64,000 nucleotides of DNA, taken from positions 1,488,001 through 1,552,000 of the forward strand of contig NZ_CP042906.1 in the NCBI RefSeq assembly GCF_008728855.1, read 5' to 3'. This DNA comes from Hypericibacter terrae (GTDB taxonomy: Bacteria; Pseudomonadota; Alphaproteobacteria; Dongiales; Dongiaceae). Below the pieces are notes generated by a model. That model worked only from the letters and a program-made list of their open reading frames with translations. It had not been told where the DNA came from and did no database searches. Numbering within the stretch: position 1 is the first letter of the stretch; each line of letters starts with the position of its first letter. Both the position numbers and the translations under genes were made by a program. Below, one piece after another: positions 17,371-25,977 of the stretch.

Positions 17371-17844
17371 ATGAGCCATATCCGCAAGCGTAAGTTCAAC
17401 ACCCGCGACACCTATCCGGAGCAGAAGCTCGACAACGATCTCTGCATGTCGGTGCGCGCCGGCAATCACGTCTTCCTGCGGGGCCAGGTCGGCCAGGACC
17501 TCAAGGGCCGTATCGTCGGGGTGGGCGACCCGGCGGCGCAGGCCGAGCAGGCCATGAAGAACGTGAAGGTGCTGCTGGAAGAGCAGGGCGCGCGGATGGA
17601 GGATATCTGCAAGATCACGGTCTATATCACCGACCGCGCCTATCGCGAGCCCGTCTACAGGACCGTGGGCAAGTGGCTCAAGGGCGTCTATCCTTGCTCG
17701 ACCGGTCTCATCGTCCAGGGTCTGGCCCGTCCGGAATGGGTGATGGAGATCGACGTCGAGGCGGTCATCCCGGAAGACCGCACCGCAAAGGAAACCCGGG
17801 CCGCCAAAGGGGGGCGGGCAAAGAAGAAAGCGAAGGGGAAATGA
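17371..17844 (+). CDS. Rid (YjgF/YER057c/UK114) family protein lacking the catalytic arginine
   Basis: The 157-aa protein has the Rid fold: FLRGQVGQDLKGRIVGVGDP, EQAMKNVKVLLEEQGA, ITVYITDRAYREPVY and WVMEIDVEAVI. Where RidA enzymes have ARSxVxV with the arginine that binds the substrate carboxylate, this one reads CSTGLIVQG, so enamine/imine deamination as in RidA is doubtful. A basic tail (KGGRAKKKAKGK) extends the C-terminus. Its stop overlaps the start of the DUF1028 gene (ATGA), so the two are translationally coupled. Confidence 0.88.
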   Translation: MSHIRKRKFNTRDTYPEQKLDNDLCMSVRAGNHVFLRGQVGQDLKGRIVGVGDPAAQAEQAMKNVKVLLEEQGARMEDICKITVYITDRAYREPVYRTVGKWLKGVYPCSTGLIVQGLARPEWVMEIDVEAVIPEDRTAKETRAAKGGRAKKKAKGK

Positions 17845-18536
17845 CGTTCTCGATCATCGGCCGTTGCGAGCGGACAGGCATGTTCGGGGTGGCGATCACC
17901 ACCTCGAGCATCGCGGTCGCCAGCCGCTGTCCCTGGGCGCGTGCCGGTGTTGGCGCGGTCTCGACCCAGAATGTTACCGATCCCGCGATCGGCCCGCGCA
18001 CCCTCGACGCGATGGAGAAGGGCGCGGGCGCCACCGATGCTCTCCACGGCGTCATGAGCCAATCGGCGCATGCGGAGTACCGGCAGGTGATCGCCATCGA
18101 CCGTCATGGCGCGACGGCGTTCCATGGCGGCGTCAAGACGCTGGGCACGCATGCGATCAATCCAGGGCGCGACTGCATCGCCGCCGGCAATCTTCTGCGC
18201 AACACGAACGTGCCGAAGGCGATGATCAAGAGCTTCGAGTCCAACGTCGGCGTTCACCTGGCCGAGCGGCTGCTGCGCGCTCTTGAAGAGGGCGTGGTCG
18301 CGGGCGGCGAGCTGGGCCCGGTCCATTCCTGCGGGCTGATCGTGGTGCGCGACCGGCCCTGGCCGCTGGTCGATCTCCGGGTCGACTGGGACGACGCGGC
18401 GCCGATCGCCCATCTGCGCCAGCTCTGGAACGCCTATGAGCCGCAGATGGAGGCCTATCAGACGCGCGCGGTCGATCCGGCCTCGGCACCCGCCTACGGG
18501 GTGCCGGGCGATCCGGGTGCCAATCCCCTGCGTTGA
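17841..18536 (+). CDS. DUF1028 family protein (Ntn-hydrolase-like)
   Basis: The 231-aa product starts MTFSIIGRCERTGMFGVAIT, then SSIAVASRCPWARAGVGAV and STQNVTDPAIGPRTL, the DUF1028 signature. DUF1028 proteins resemble Ntn hydrolases and are often beside Rid proteins and amide-degrading genes; the biochemical role is not established. The start at 17841 is fixed by the ATGA overlap with the upstream Rid gene and by family length; an earlier in-frame ATG at 17673 would lie deep in the Rid gene. Confidence 0.88.
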   Translation: MTFSIIGRCERTGMFGVAITTSSIAVASRCPWARAGVGAVSTQNVTDPAIGPRTLDAMEKGAGATDALHGVMSQSAHAEYRQVIAIDRHGATAFHGGVKTLGTHAINPGRDCIAAGNLLRNTNVPKAMIKSFESNVGVHLAERLLRALEEGVVAGGELGPVHSCGLIVVRDRPWPLVDLRVDWDDAAPIAHLRQLWNAYEPQMEAYQTRAVDPASAPAYGVPGDPGANPLR

Positions 18537-18553
18537 GCAGGTCGGGACACGCG

Positions 18554-19027
18554 TCAGGTTTGGCGACGTTCCGTCAGCGGGATTGCCGTCTCCGATTTGA
18601 CCCGATCGAGCACGACCAGGCTTTCGAACCGGCGAATATGCCGCTCGAAAAGATGCCGCCGGGTGAAGGCTTCGTAGTCGGCCACGTCAGCAGCGGTGAC
18701 GATCAGCACGAAATCGGCCGGCCCGGTGACGTAAAGGCACTGCTGTACCTCCGGCGCCCGGCGCATCGCCTGCTTGAACTCGTCCACAAGATCGGGCCGT
18801 TCGCGTTCCAACGTCACCATCAACACGACGGTGACCCGCATGCCGACCGCGGCTGGTGCCAGCAGCGACACGTCCCGCTCGATCACCCCTTCGTCGCGCA
18901 GCCGCTGGACGCGTCGTAAGCAGGCCGCCGCCGACAGGCCGGCGATCGTCGCCAGCTCTTCTCCGGTCAGACGGTTGTTTTTCTGAAGGGCGTCGAGCAG
19001 ACGCCGATCGAAGTCGTCGAGCTCCAC
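18554..19027 (-). CDS. Lrp/AsnC-family transcriptional regulator
   Basis: The 157-aa product has the Lrp helix-turn-helix (LDDFDRRLLDALQKNNRLTG, then IAGLSAAACLRRVQRLRDEG) and a C-terminal RAM domain (TVVLMVTLERERPDLVDEF, CLYVTGPADFVLIVTAAD). The start is GTG at 19027. It is divergent from a RidA gene, and Lrp-Rid pairs commonly respond to amino-acid degradation intermediates. Its effector is unknown. Confidence 0.9.
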   Translation of the reverse strand: MELDDFDRRLLDALQKNNRLTGEELATIAGLSAAACLRRVQRLRDEGVIERDVSLLAPAAVGMRVTVVLMVTLERERPDLVDEFKQAMRRAPEVQQCLYVTGPADFVLIVTAADVADYEAFTRRHLFERHIRRFESLVVLDRVKSETAIPLTERRQT

Positions 19028-19200
19028 CTCGGGCCCCGTCGGTTCGTTCCTCGCATGGCGAGCCCATCATAGCGAGATTGCCGCGTCGGACGGACGTTTT
19101 TGCGGTAAATCCGCAGGCACTGGGCACTAGTTTGAGGGCAACCGGCCCGGAGCTTGAGTTGCTGTCGGTAACCGGTCGTCGTTCGATGGTGGAGCGAGCC

Positions 19201-19665
19201 ATGGGCCTTGTCGACCGCCGCCTTCGCGAGCTGCAGATGGAGCTGCCGGAGCCGAGCCGGCCTGGCGCCAATTATGTGCCTTTCATACGCAGCGGCGGCC
19301 TGCTGTTTCTGACCGGGCAGTTGTCGCAGTGGAACGGCGAGCGCCGCTTCGTCGGCAAGCTCGGCGGAGAGTTCGGCCTCGAAGAAGGCCGGCAGGCCGC
19401 GCGCCTCTGCGCACTCAACCTGATTGCGCATTTGCGTGATGCGCTGGAGGGCAATCTCGACCGCGTGCGACGCTGCGTTCGCGTGGCCGGATTCGTCAAC
19501 TCGATGCCCGAATTCACCGGCCAATCGCAGGTCGTCGACGGCGCCTCCGATCTCTTCGTCCTGTTGTTCGGAGAAGCCGGACGCCATACGCGCCTGGCGA
19601 TCGGTGTCGCTGCACTACCCTATGGCGTCGCGGTCGAGGTCGAAGCGGTCATGGAGGTCGAGTGA
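19201..19665 (+). CDS. RidA-family enamine/imine deaminase-like protein
   Basis: The 154-aa protein has YVPFIRSGGLLFLTGQLSQW, GGEFGLEEGRQAARLCALN and ends HTRLAIGVAALPYGVAVEVE. It retains the key arginine (HTRLAIGV), so deamination of reactive enamines is possible. The start at 19201 has a GGAG site 9 bases upstream. It is divergent from the Lrp gene. It resembles the second RidA at 43,058-43,525 more closely than the one at 17,371. Confidence 0.88.
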   Translation: MGLVDRRLRELQMELPEPSRPGANYVPFIRSGGLLFLTGQLSQWNGERRFVGKLGGEFGLEEGRQAARLCALNLIAHLRDALEGNLDRVRRCVRVAGFVNSMPEFTGQSQVVDGASDLFVLLFGEAGRHTRLAIGVAALPYGVAVEVEAVMEVE

Positions 19666-19687
19666 CTCCTCGTGAAACCAGGGGCTG

Positions 19688-20128
19688 TCAATCGAGCGGC
19701 GCCAGATCGGGATCGACCCAGCTCCGGCGCGCGGCGACCGACAACAGGCGGTCGCGGCTGTAATACCCGAAGGGAAAGGAACCGGCTGCGTATCGGCTGA
19801 CCAGGAGGTTGTTCGTCAGATCGAGCAACGACAATCCCGGCGCCGCTTCTCTCACGAACTTCCGGATGGCCCACAGATAGAACGCCGTGATGGTCTCGTG
19901 ATAGCCGTCGCTATCGGTGTTGGCGGTGCCGACGGCCTCGTTGTAGCGGGAGATCGCCTCGCGCAGTTCGTCGAGCACTTGTCGAGCGGGCCGGTTGATG
20001 ACGAACCAGAGCCCGACCGTGAGGTGGGCCCGATGCGTCCAGCGCGGCTTGGCCAAGGTCCGGACCCGAAACTGCTCGACCACGTCGAGCACCTCCCGTT
20101 CGTTCTGATAACTCCCTTGTCCGCTCAC
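19688..20128 (-). CDS. conserved protein of unknown function
   Basis: The 146-aa product starts at a GTG and has a soluble, mostly helical sequence with RWTHRAHLTVGLWFVI and DGYHETITAFYLWAIRKFV; these His-containing motifs look conserved, and I recall similar proteins of unknown function, but I cannot name a family. It is convergent with the RidA gene (22-base gap). The composition is like the neighbours. Confidence 0.7.
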   Translation of the reverse strand: MSGQGSYQNEREVLDVVEQFRVRTLAKPRWTHRAHLTVGLWFVINRPARQVLDELREAISRYNEAVGTANTDSDGYHETITAFYLWAIRKFVREAAPGLSLLDLTNNLLVSRYAAGSFPFGYYSRDRLLSVAARRSWVDPDLAPLD

Positions 20129-20337
20129 GCTGTGCCGCTTTCCGTCGTCACCGCCCTATCGCGATTGTGCCGGTTTCCGCCGCGGCCGCAAGCGAAGCGG
20201 CGCAGGCGCCAATGGCACAGAACTGGTCCGGAGCCATTGGCCCGCTGCGCGCCAGCTATGAAGCCGTCGCGGCTACTTCCTCGGTCCCGAGCGGGTTAGA
20301 AGAGACGCGATCCATTCCTGACAGGAGAGAACGGCGA

Positions 20338-20685
20338 ATGGCTACCAGCGGCTCACGCTTCGCATCCTGCCCGCCACCGCCCTATTACGCGGTGATCTTC
20401 GCTTCGCAACGCAATCCCGGCGACAATGGCTATGGCGCTGCGGCCCAGCGCATGATCGAGATCGCGCCCGGCATGCCGGGCTATCTCGGCGTCGAGACGG
20501 CGCGCGGGGCCGACGGCTTCGGGATCACGGTCTGCTACTGGCAGGACGAGGCCTCGATCCGCGGCTGGAAGGCGCAGGCAGAGCATCACGCGGCCCAGGA
20601 ACGGGGCAAGGACGAATGGTATGAGCGCTATGAGCTCAAGGTGGCGAAGGTCGAGCGCGCCTATGGCGGGCCGGCAGGACGCTAG
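20338..20685 (+). CDS. antibiotic biosynthesis monooxygenase (ABM) domain protein
   Basis: The 115-aa product fits the dimeric alpha-beta ABM fold: YYAVIFASQRNPGDNGYGAA, APGMPGYLGVETARGADGFG, and YWQDEASIRGWKAQAEHHAA. The start at 20338 follows AGGAGA by 10 bases. Members range from heme-degrading and quinol monooxygenases to stress proteins, so function is unknown. It is convergent with the LhgO-like gene with only 3 bases between them. Confidence 0.82.
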   Translation: MATSGSRFASCPPPPYYAVIFASQRNPGDNGYGAAAQRMIEIAPGMPGYLGVETARGADGFGITVCYWQDEASIRGWKAQAEHHAAQERGKDEWYERYELKVAKVERAYGGPAGR

Positions 20686-20688
20686 GGC

Positions 20689-21792
20689 TCAGCCCAGCAG
20701 GCGGATCACTTCGTTGGCGATGGAGAGGGACGAGGTCAGGCCCGGCGATTCGATGCCGAAGAGATTGACCAGCCCCGGAACGCCATGGGCCGCCGGTCCC
20801 TGGATCATCCAATCGAGCCCGGTCACGCCGGCGGGTGTGAGCTTCGGCCTGATTCCGCTATAGGCAGGCTGCAGCGCACCGTCGGGAAGGCCGGGCCAGT
20901 AGCGGCGGACCGCCTCGTAGAAGCTGTCGGCGCGAGCCGGATCGACCGAATAGTCGAGGCGGTCGAGCCATTCGACATCGGGCCCGAAGCGGGCCCGCCC
21001 GCCGAGGTCGAGCGTCAGATGCACCCCGAGCCAGGTGTCGTCCGGCGCCGGATAGACCAGATGCGTGAACGGCGTCTTGCCGGTCAGGCTGAAATAATTG
21101 CCCTTGCTGTAGTGAAGCGGGGGCACGGCCTTGGGATCCAAGCCGCGCAAGGCCCGCGCCAGGGGCTGGGCGCCCAGTCCCGCCGCGTTGATCAGCCGCC
21201 GGCAACGCAATTCCATCGGCTGCTCGCCGCCGACATGGAGGAGAAAGCCGTTGTCCTCGACGACGCCCCCCTGGACCGGCGCGCGGAAGGCGATGCTGGC
21301 GCCGGCCTCCTCGGCCTCGCCCTGCAAGGCCAGCATCAGCCCATGGGCGTCGACGATGCCGGTCGAGGGCGACAGCAGGGCTGCGACGCAGACGATCTCA
21401 GGCTCCAGCTTGCGCACGGCAGCCGGATCGAGCCATTCCAGATCCATGACGCCATTGGCTTCGGATTTGCTCTTGATGGCCTCGAGCGCCGCGATCTCCG
21501 CTTCGCGGCTGGCGACGACGAGCTTGCCGAGGCGGCGATGAGCCACGCCATGCGAGCGGCAGAACTCGTAAAGCCGCGCCTTGCCGTCGACGCAGAGCCG
21601 GGCCTTCAGGCTGCCCGGCTTGTAATAGAGGCCGGCATGGATGACCTCGCTGTTGCGCGAGCTGATCCCGGTGCCGAAGGTTTCCGCCGCTTCCAGCAGG
21701 ATCACCTCGCGGCCCTCGCGGGCGAGCTGGCATGCGGTCGCCAGTCCGATGACGCCGGCCCCCACCACCACGCATTCGATCGTTTCGCTCAT
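20689..21792 (-). CDS. FAD-dependent oxidoreductase, L-2-hydroxyglutarate oxidase-like
   Basis: The 367-aa enzyme begins CVVVGAGVIGLATACQLARE, a Rossmann FAD-binding motif, then GISSRNSEVIHAGLYYKPGS and LHYSKGNYFSLTGK, characteristic of LhgO/YgaF-like DAO-family flavoproteins, and ends GLVNLFGIESPGLTSSLSIA. It would oxidise a 2-hydroxy acid such as L-2-hydroxyglutarate to the 2-oxo acid. The start at 21792 places the Rossmann fold at the N-terminus. It is downstream of two EamA genes on the same strand (19-base gap). Confidence 0.87.
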   Translation of the reverse strand: MSETIECVVVGAGVIGLATACQLAREGREVILLEAAETFGTGISSRNSEVIHAGLYYKPGSLKARLCVDGKARLYEFCRSHGVAHRRLGKLVVASREAEIAALEAIKSKSEANGVMDLEWLDPAAVRKLEPEIVCVAALLSPSTGIVDAHGLMLALQGEAEEAGASIAFRAPVQGGVVEDNGFLLHVGGEQPMELRCRRLINAAGLGAQPLARALRGLDPKAVPPLHYSKGNYFSLTGKTPFTHLVYPAPDDTWLGVHLTLDLGGRARFGPDVEWLDRLDYSVDPARADSFYEAVRRYWPGLPDGALQPAYSGIRPKLTPAGVTGLDWMIQGPAAHGVPGLVNLFGIESPGLTSSLSIANEVIRLLG

Positions 21793-21811
21793 CCGTTGTC
21801 CGGCCACCGGT

Positions 21812-22759
21812 TCAGGTGTCGATCGGGCCCGCGCCGGCAACCGGCAGGGAAGGCACGGCCTTCACTTTCTTCACGCGCGTTTCACGATGCAGGATGTAGG
21901 CGCTGCTCGCAATGATGATGGCGGCGCCGGCGACGACGGTGAAGGAGGGCAGCTCGTTCCAGAGCAGCCAGCCGAACAGTGTCGCCCAGATCAGCGCGCT
22001 GTATTCGATCGGCGCCAGCAGCGAGACCTCGCCATAGCGGAAGGCCTCGGTCATCAGCAGCTGGCCCAGCGCGCCGAACACGGCGGTGGCGACGAAGACC
22101 CAGATATCGATGCCCTGCGGGATGCGGAAATCCCACATCATGCCGATGCCGGCGCAGACCAGCATGGCGAAGGAATTCCAGAAGATCAGGCAGGGCCCGC
22201 TTTCGGTCGCGGTCAGCTTGCGCGACGCGATGAAGAGCAGGGCATAGGTCAGGGCGGAGCTCAATGCCGACAGCGCGGCCCAGCCGAAGCCCGCCCCCGA
22301 GGGCTGGAGGATCACCGTGACCCCGCCGAAGCCGATGAGCACGGCAGCCCAGCGCCGGGGGCCGACCTTCTCCTTCAGGAAGAAGACCGAGAGCGTGGTC
22401 ATGAAGAGCGGCGCTGCGAAACCGATGGCGATCGTATCGGCGATCGGCAGATGCTTCAGCGCATAGACGAAGCACAGCATGGTCACGATCATCAGCGTCG
22501 CGCGCAAGGCGTGGGCCCAGGGGCGGCGGGTCTTGATCTGGCGCAGGCCGCCGCTGCGTGAGGCGAGCGCCAGGGCCAGCGGGACCGCCAGGCTGCGGCC
22601 AAAGAACATGATCTGCCAGAAGCCGAAGCCGGCGCTGAGCCATTTGAGCGAGGCGTCCTGCGCCGAGAAGGCGGCGACCGTCGCCACCATCAGCAGCACG
22701 CCGCGCAAGGGCGCGTTGGCGAGGCCGTCATGGCCGATGGTCTTGCCGGGCGCGCTCAT
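21812..22759 (-). CDS. EamA/DMT-family transporter (first of tandem pair)
   Basis: The 315-aa membrane protein has ten helices with EamA repeats: VATVAAFSAQDASLKWLSAG, LKHLPIADTIAIGFAAPLFM and EVSLLAPIEYSALIWATLFG. The start at 22759 overlaps the stop of the upstream EamA gene (ATGA), so translation is coupled. The two proteins are clear paralogues (both have ADTxAIxxAxPLFMTxLSVxxLKEKVGPRRW). Substrate unknown. Confidence 0.9.
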   Translation of the reverse strand: MSAPGKTIGHDGLANAPLRGVLLMVATVAAFSAQDASLKWLSAGFGFWQIMFFGRSLAVPLALALASRSGGLRQIKTRRPWAHALRATLMIVTMLCFVYALKHLPIADTIAIGFAAPLFMTTLSVFFLKEKVGPRRWAAVLIGFGGVTVILQPSGAGFGWAALSALSSALTYALLFIASRKLTATESGPCLIFWNSFAMLVCAGIGMMWDFRIPQGIDIWVFVATAVFGALGQLLMTEAFRYGEVSLLAPIEYSALIWATLFGWLLWNELPSFTVVAGAAIIIASSAYILHRETRVKKVKAVPSLPVAGAGPIDT

Positions 22760-23667
22760 GCCGCGTGCTTCCCTGCCGCGTTCTTCTGGCGTTCGCGATT
22801 GACGATATAAAGCGTGCTGCCGACGACGATGAGCGAGCCGGCGATGACGGTGAGGCTCGGCAATTGGCTCCACAGCGCCCAACCGAACAAGGTCGCCCAG
22901 ACCAGGCCGGTATAATCGATCGGCGCCAGCAGCGAGACCTCGCTGTAGCGGAAGGCCTGGTTGAGGCAGAACTGGCCGATGCTGCCGGAAACGCCGACCA
23001 GCAGGAAGACCCATAGGTCGTTCCAGCTCGGCGTGATCCAGAGCCACGGCATGGTGGCGCCGGTGACGATCAGCACGCCGACGGAGTAGTAGAAGAGGAT
23101 CGTGTGGCTGCTCTCGGTGCCGCTGAGCTGGCGCGAGGTGATGAGGGTCAGCGCATAGAGGAAGGCCGACGACAGCGCCAGCACAGCGGCCCAGTTGAAG
23201 CCGGTGCCCGAGGGCTGCAGGATGACCAGCACGCCGACGAAGCCGATCAGCACCGCGCCCCAGCGCCGCGGCCCGACCTTTTCCTTCAGCAGCAGCACCG
23301 AGAGGATGGTCATGAACAGGGGGCCGGCATAGGTGATCGCCATGGTATCGGCGAGCGGCAGCATGGCCAGCGCATAATAGAAGGTCAGCATCGTGCCGAT
23401 ATTGAAGAGGGAGCGCAGCGCATGGCCGCCGGGGCGCATCGTCTTCAGCGTGCGTATCCCGCCGGCCTGGGTCGCGATCCCGATCGCGAACAGCAGGCCG
23501 ATCACGTAGCGCAGGAAGGCGATCTGGAAGGGGCTGTAATCGTCGGTCAGCCACTTCACGCCGGCATCGAGCACGGTCAGGCAGAAGACCGCGCTCGCCA
23601 TATAGAGCAGGCCGCGGCCCGGCTGATGGCGCAGCCCGACCAGTCCCGCCGTTGCGCCGCTGCCCAT
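22756..23667 (-). CDS. EamA/DMT-family transporter (second of tandem pair)
   Basis: The 303-aa protein has ten predicted helices, with YMASAVFCLTVLDAGVKWLT, MLPLADTMAITYAGPLFMTI and EVSLLAPIDYTGLVWATLFG, closely matching the adjacent paralogue. It is the first gene of the three-gene minus-strand unit EamA-EamA-LhgO-like and is divergent from the molybdopterin oxidoreductase across 249 bp. A duplicated pair may form a heterodimer or handle two related metabolites. Confidence 0.9.
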   Translation of the reverse strand: MGSGATAGLVGLRHQPGRGLLYMASAVFCLTVLDAGVKWLTDDYSPFQIAFLRYVIGLLFAIGIATQAGGIRTLKTMRPGGHALRSLFNIGTMLTFYYALAMLPLADTMAITYAGPLFMTILSVLLLKEKVGPRRWGAVLIGFVGVLVILQPSGTGFNWAAVLALSSAFLYALTLITSRQLSGTESSHTILFYYSVGVLIVTGATMPWLWITPSWNDLWVFLLVGVSGSIGQFCLNQAFRYSEVSLLAPIDYTGLVWATLFGWALWSQLPSLTVIAGSLIVVGSTLYIVNRERQKNAAGKHAA

Positions 23668-23916
23668 GGTGACTCCGCCCCCGAACTATCGCCGCCAACC
23701 ATGCCCCCAAGCATGTTGGCCGGGCGGTCAAGCTTGATTGCGCAGAATGCCCGAAGGGACCTGCCAAAGCGAGGGGGTCGCGGTGGCTCGGAAGGTGGAG
23801 AACTGGCGACTCCGAGAGCCCTTTCGACCCCGGTAAGAGGATTGAATTCGTTGAATATCTCCTGTGCCTGCACCGCTCATGACAAATTGCCTGCCGCAGC
23901 CTAGATTGGCCCAACC

Positions 23917-25977
23917 ATGCCCCTCGACATCCTCCCTTCCGTTTGCCCCCACGACTGTCCGTCGACCTGCTCGCTCGAGGTCGAACGGCTCGACACGCAC
24001 AGGATCGGCCGGGTTCGCGGCGCCGCCGACCAGGACTACACGGCCGGCGTCGTCTGCGCGAAGGTCGCGCGCTATGCCGAGCGCCATAATCATCCCGACC
24101 GGCTGACCGTGCCGTTGCTGCGCGTCGGTCCGAAGGGGCAGGGGATGGCGGCCTATAAGCCGATCTCCTGGAACGAGGCGCTCGACCGCGTGGCGGAGAA
24201 ATTTATCGAGGCCGAGCGCCGCCTGGGGGCCGAGACGGTGTGGCCCTATTTCTATGCCGGCACGATGGGGCTGGTGCAGCGCGACGGGATCAATCGACTG
24301 CGCCATGCGAAGCGCTATTCCGGCCAGCTCTCGACCATCTGCGTGATGCTGTCGGATACGGGCTGGGTCGCCGGCGTCGGCGAGAAGCGCGGCGTCGATG
24401 CGCGCGAGATCGCGCAGTCGGACCTGGTCGTGGTCTGGGGCGGCAATCCGGTCTCGACCCAGGTCAATGTGATGACCCACATCACCCGCGCCCGCAAGGA
24501 ACGCGGGGCGCCCCTGGTCGTCGTCGATCCCTACCGCACGCCCACCGCGCTCGTCGCCGACATCCATCTGATGCCGCGGCCCGGCACCGACGGCGCGCTT
24601 GCCTGTGCTGTCATGCATGAGCTGTTCCGCCAGGGCTTCGCCGACCGCGACTATCTCGCGCGCTACACCGATTGCCCCCAGGAGCTCGAAGCGCATCTGC
24701 AATCGCGCCCGCCGGAATGGGCCGCCGCCATCACCGGCGTGCCGGCCGACCGGATCCGCAGCTTCGCCGAACTCTATGGCCGCACCAAGCGCAGCTATAT
24801 CCGCGTCGGCTATGGCTTCTCGCGCTCGCGCAACGGGTCGGCCAATCTTCATGCCGTGAGCTGCCTGCCCGCCATCACCGGCGCCTGGCAATATCCGGGG
24901 GGCGGCGCACTCTATTCGAACGCCGGCTTCTACGGTCTCGACAAGACCATGATCGAGGGCCTCGACGTCCGCGATCCCAAGGTGCGCATTCTCGACATGT
25001 CGCGCATCGGGCCCGTCCTGACCGGCGACAGGCAGGATCTGGGCGAGGGCCCGCCGGTCACGGCCCTGCTGATCCAGAACACCAATCCGATGGTCGTCTG
25101 CCCCGAGGGCCTCAAGGTCCGCGAGGGCTTCATGCGCGACGACCTCTTTACGTGCGTCCATGAGCAGTTCATGACCGAAACCGCGGCCATGGCCGATGTG
25201 GTGCTGCCGGCCACGACCTTCCTCGAGCATGACGATATCTATCTGGCGGGCGGCCACACCTATCTGCAGGTGGCACGCAAGGTCGTCGAGCCCCTGGCGG
25301 AAGCCAAGACCAACCATTTCGTGATCTGCGAACTGGCCAAGCGGCTGGGCGCCGAGCATCCGGGTTTCCACATGACCGAGTGGGAGCTGATCGACCAGAT
25401 GCTCAAGGCGTCGAACAAGCCCTCCGCCGACGCGCTGGCGGCCGAGCGCTGGCATGATTGCGCGCGATCCTTCGAGGAAGGGCATTTCCTCAATGGTTTT
25501 CCCCAGCCCGGCGGGCGCTTCCGCTTCAAGCCCGACTGGAAGGGCATGGGCCCCTGGCACAAGGGCATGCCGGCGCTGCCCGATCATCCGCATCTGATCG
25601 AAGAGGCGACGGCCGAGCACCCCTTCCGGCTCGTGGCGGCACCGGCGCGAACCTTCCTCAACTCGACCTTCACCGAGACGCCCGGCTCCCGGCAGCGCGA
25701 GGTTCGCCCGACGGCGCTGCTCCACCCGACCGATTGCGAACGGCTGGGGCTGGCCGAGGGCGACCGTGTGCGGCTCGGCAATCGCCGCGGCTCGGTCGTC
25801 ATCCATGCCAAGCCCTTCGACGGGCTTCAGCCCGGCGTCGTCATCGTCGAGGGCATCTGGCCCAACGGCGCCTTCGAGGAGGGGCAGGGCATCAACGCCC
25901 TCATCGGCGCCGATCCCGGTCCCCCGAAGGGCGGCGCCTGTTTCCACGACAGCGCCGTCTGGGTGCGGCCGGCATGA
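23917..25977 (+). CDS. molybdopterin (bis-MGD) oxidoreductase with an N-terminal 4Fe-4S cluster
   Basis: The 686-aa enzyme starts with SVCPHDCPSTCSLEVERLD...GVVCAK, the cysteine set of a [4Fe-4S] cluster, followed by the molybdopterin domain (WNEALDRVAEKF, WGGNPVSTQVN, VVDPYRTPTALVAD) and a C-terminal molydopterin-binding barrel (PTALLHPTDCERLGLAEGDR). It lacks a Tat signal, so it is cytoplasmic. It belongs to the DMSO-reductase superfamily without an obvious partner subunit. The stop overlaps the mipZ start (ATGA). Substrate unknown. Confidence 0.9.
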   Translation: MPLDILPSVCPHDCPSTCSLEVERLDTHRIGRVRGAADQDYTAGVVCAKVARYAERHNHPDRLTVPLLRVGPKGQGMAAYKPISWNEALDRVAEKFIEAERRLGAETVWPYFYAGTMGLVQRDGINRLRHAKRYSGQLSTICVMLSDTGWVAGVGEKRGVDAREIAQSDLVVVWGGNPVSTQVNVMTHITRARKERGAPLVVVDPYRTPTALVADIHLMPRPGTDGALACAVMHELFRQGFADRDYLARYTDCPQELEAHLQSRPPEWAAAITGVPADRIRSFAELYGRTKRSYIRVGYGFSRSRNGSANLHAVSCLPAITGAWQYPGGGALYSNAGFYGLDKTMIEGLDVRDPKVRILDMSRIGPVLTGDRQDLGEGPPVTALLIQNTNPMVVCPEGLKVREGFMRDDLFTCVHEQFMTETAAMADVVLPATTFLEHDDIYLAGGHTYLQVARKVVEPLAEAKTNHFVICELAKRLGAEHPGFHMTEWELIDQMLKASNKPSADALAAERWHDCARSFEEGHFLNGFPQPGGRFRFKPDWKGMGPWHKGMPALPDHPHLIEEATAEHPFRLVAAPARTFLNSTFTETPGSRQREVRPTALLHPTDCERLGLAEGDRVRLGNRRGSVVIHAKPFDGLQPGVVIVEGIWPNGAFEEGQGINALIGADPGPPKGGACFHDSAVWVRPA

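Noticed and set aside
21812-23914. single 700-codon minus-strand frame across both EamA genes
   Set aside because: Its first half is out of frame with the upstream EamA gene; the two EamA genes overlap by ATGA and each is complete, so a fusion is not supported.
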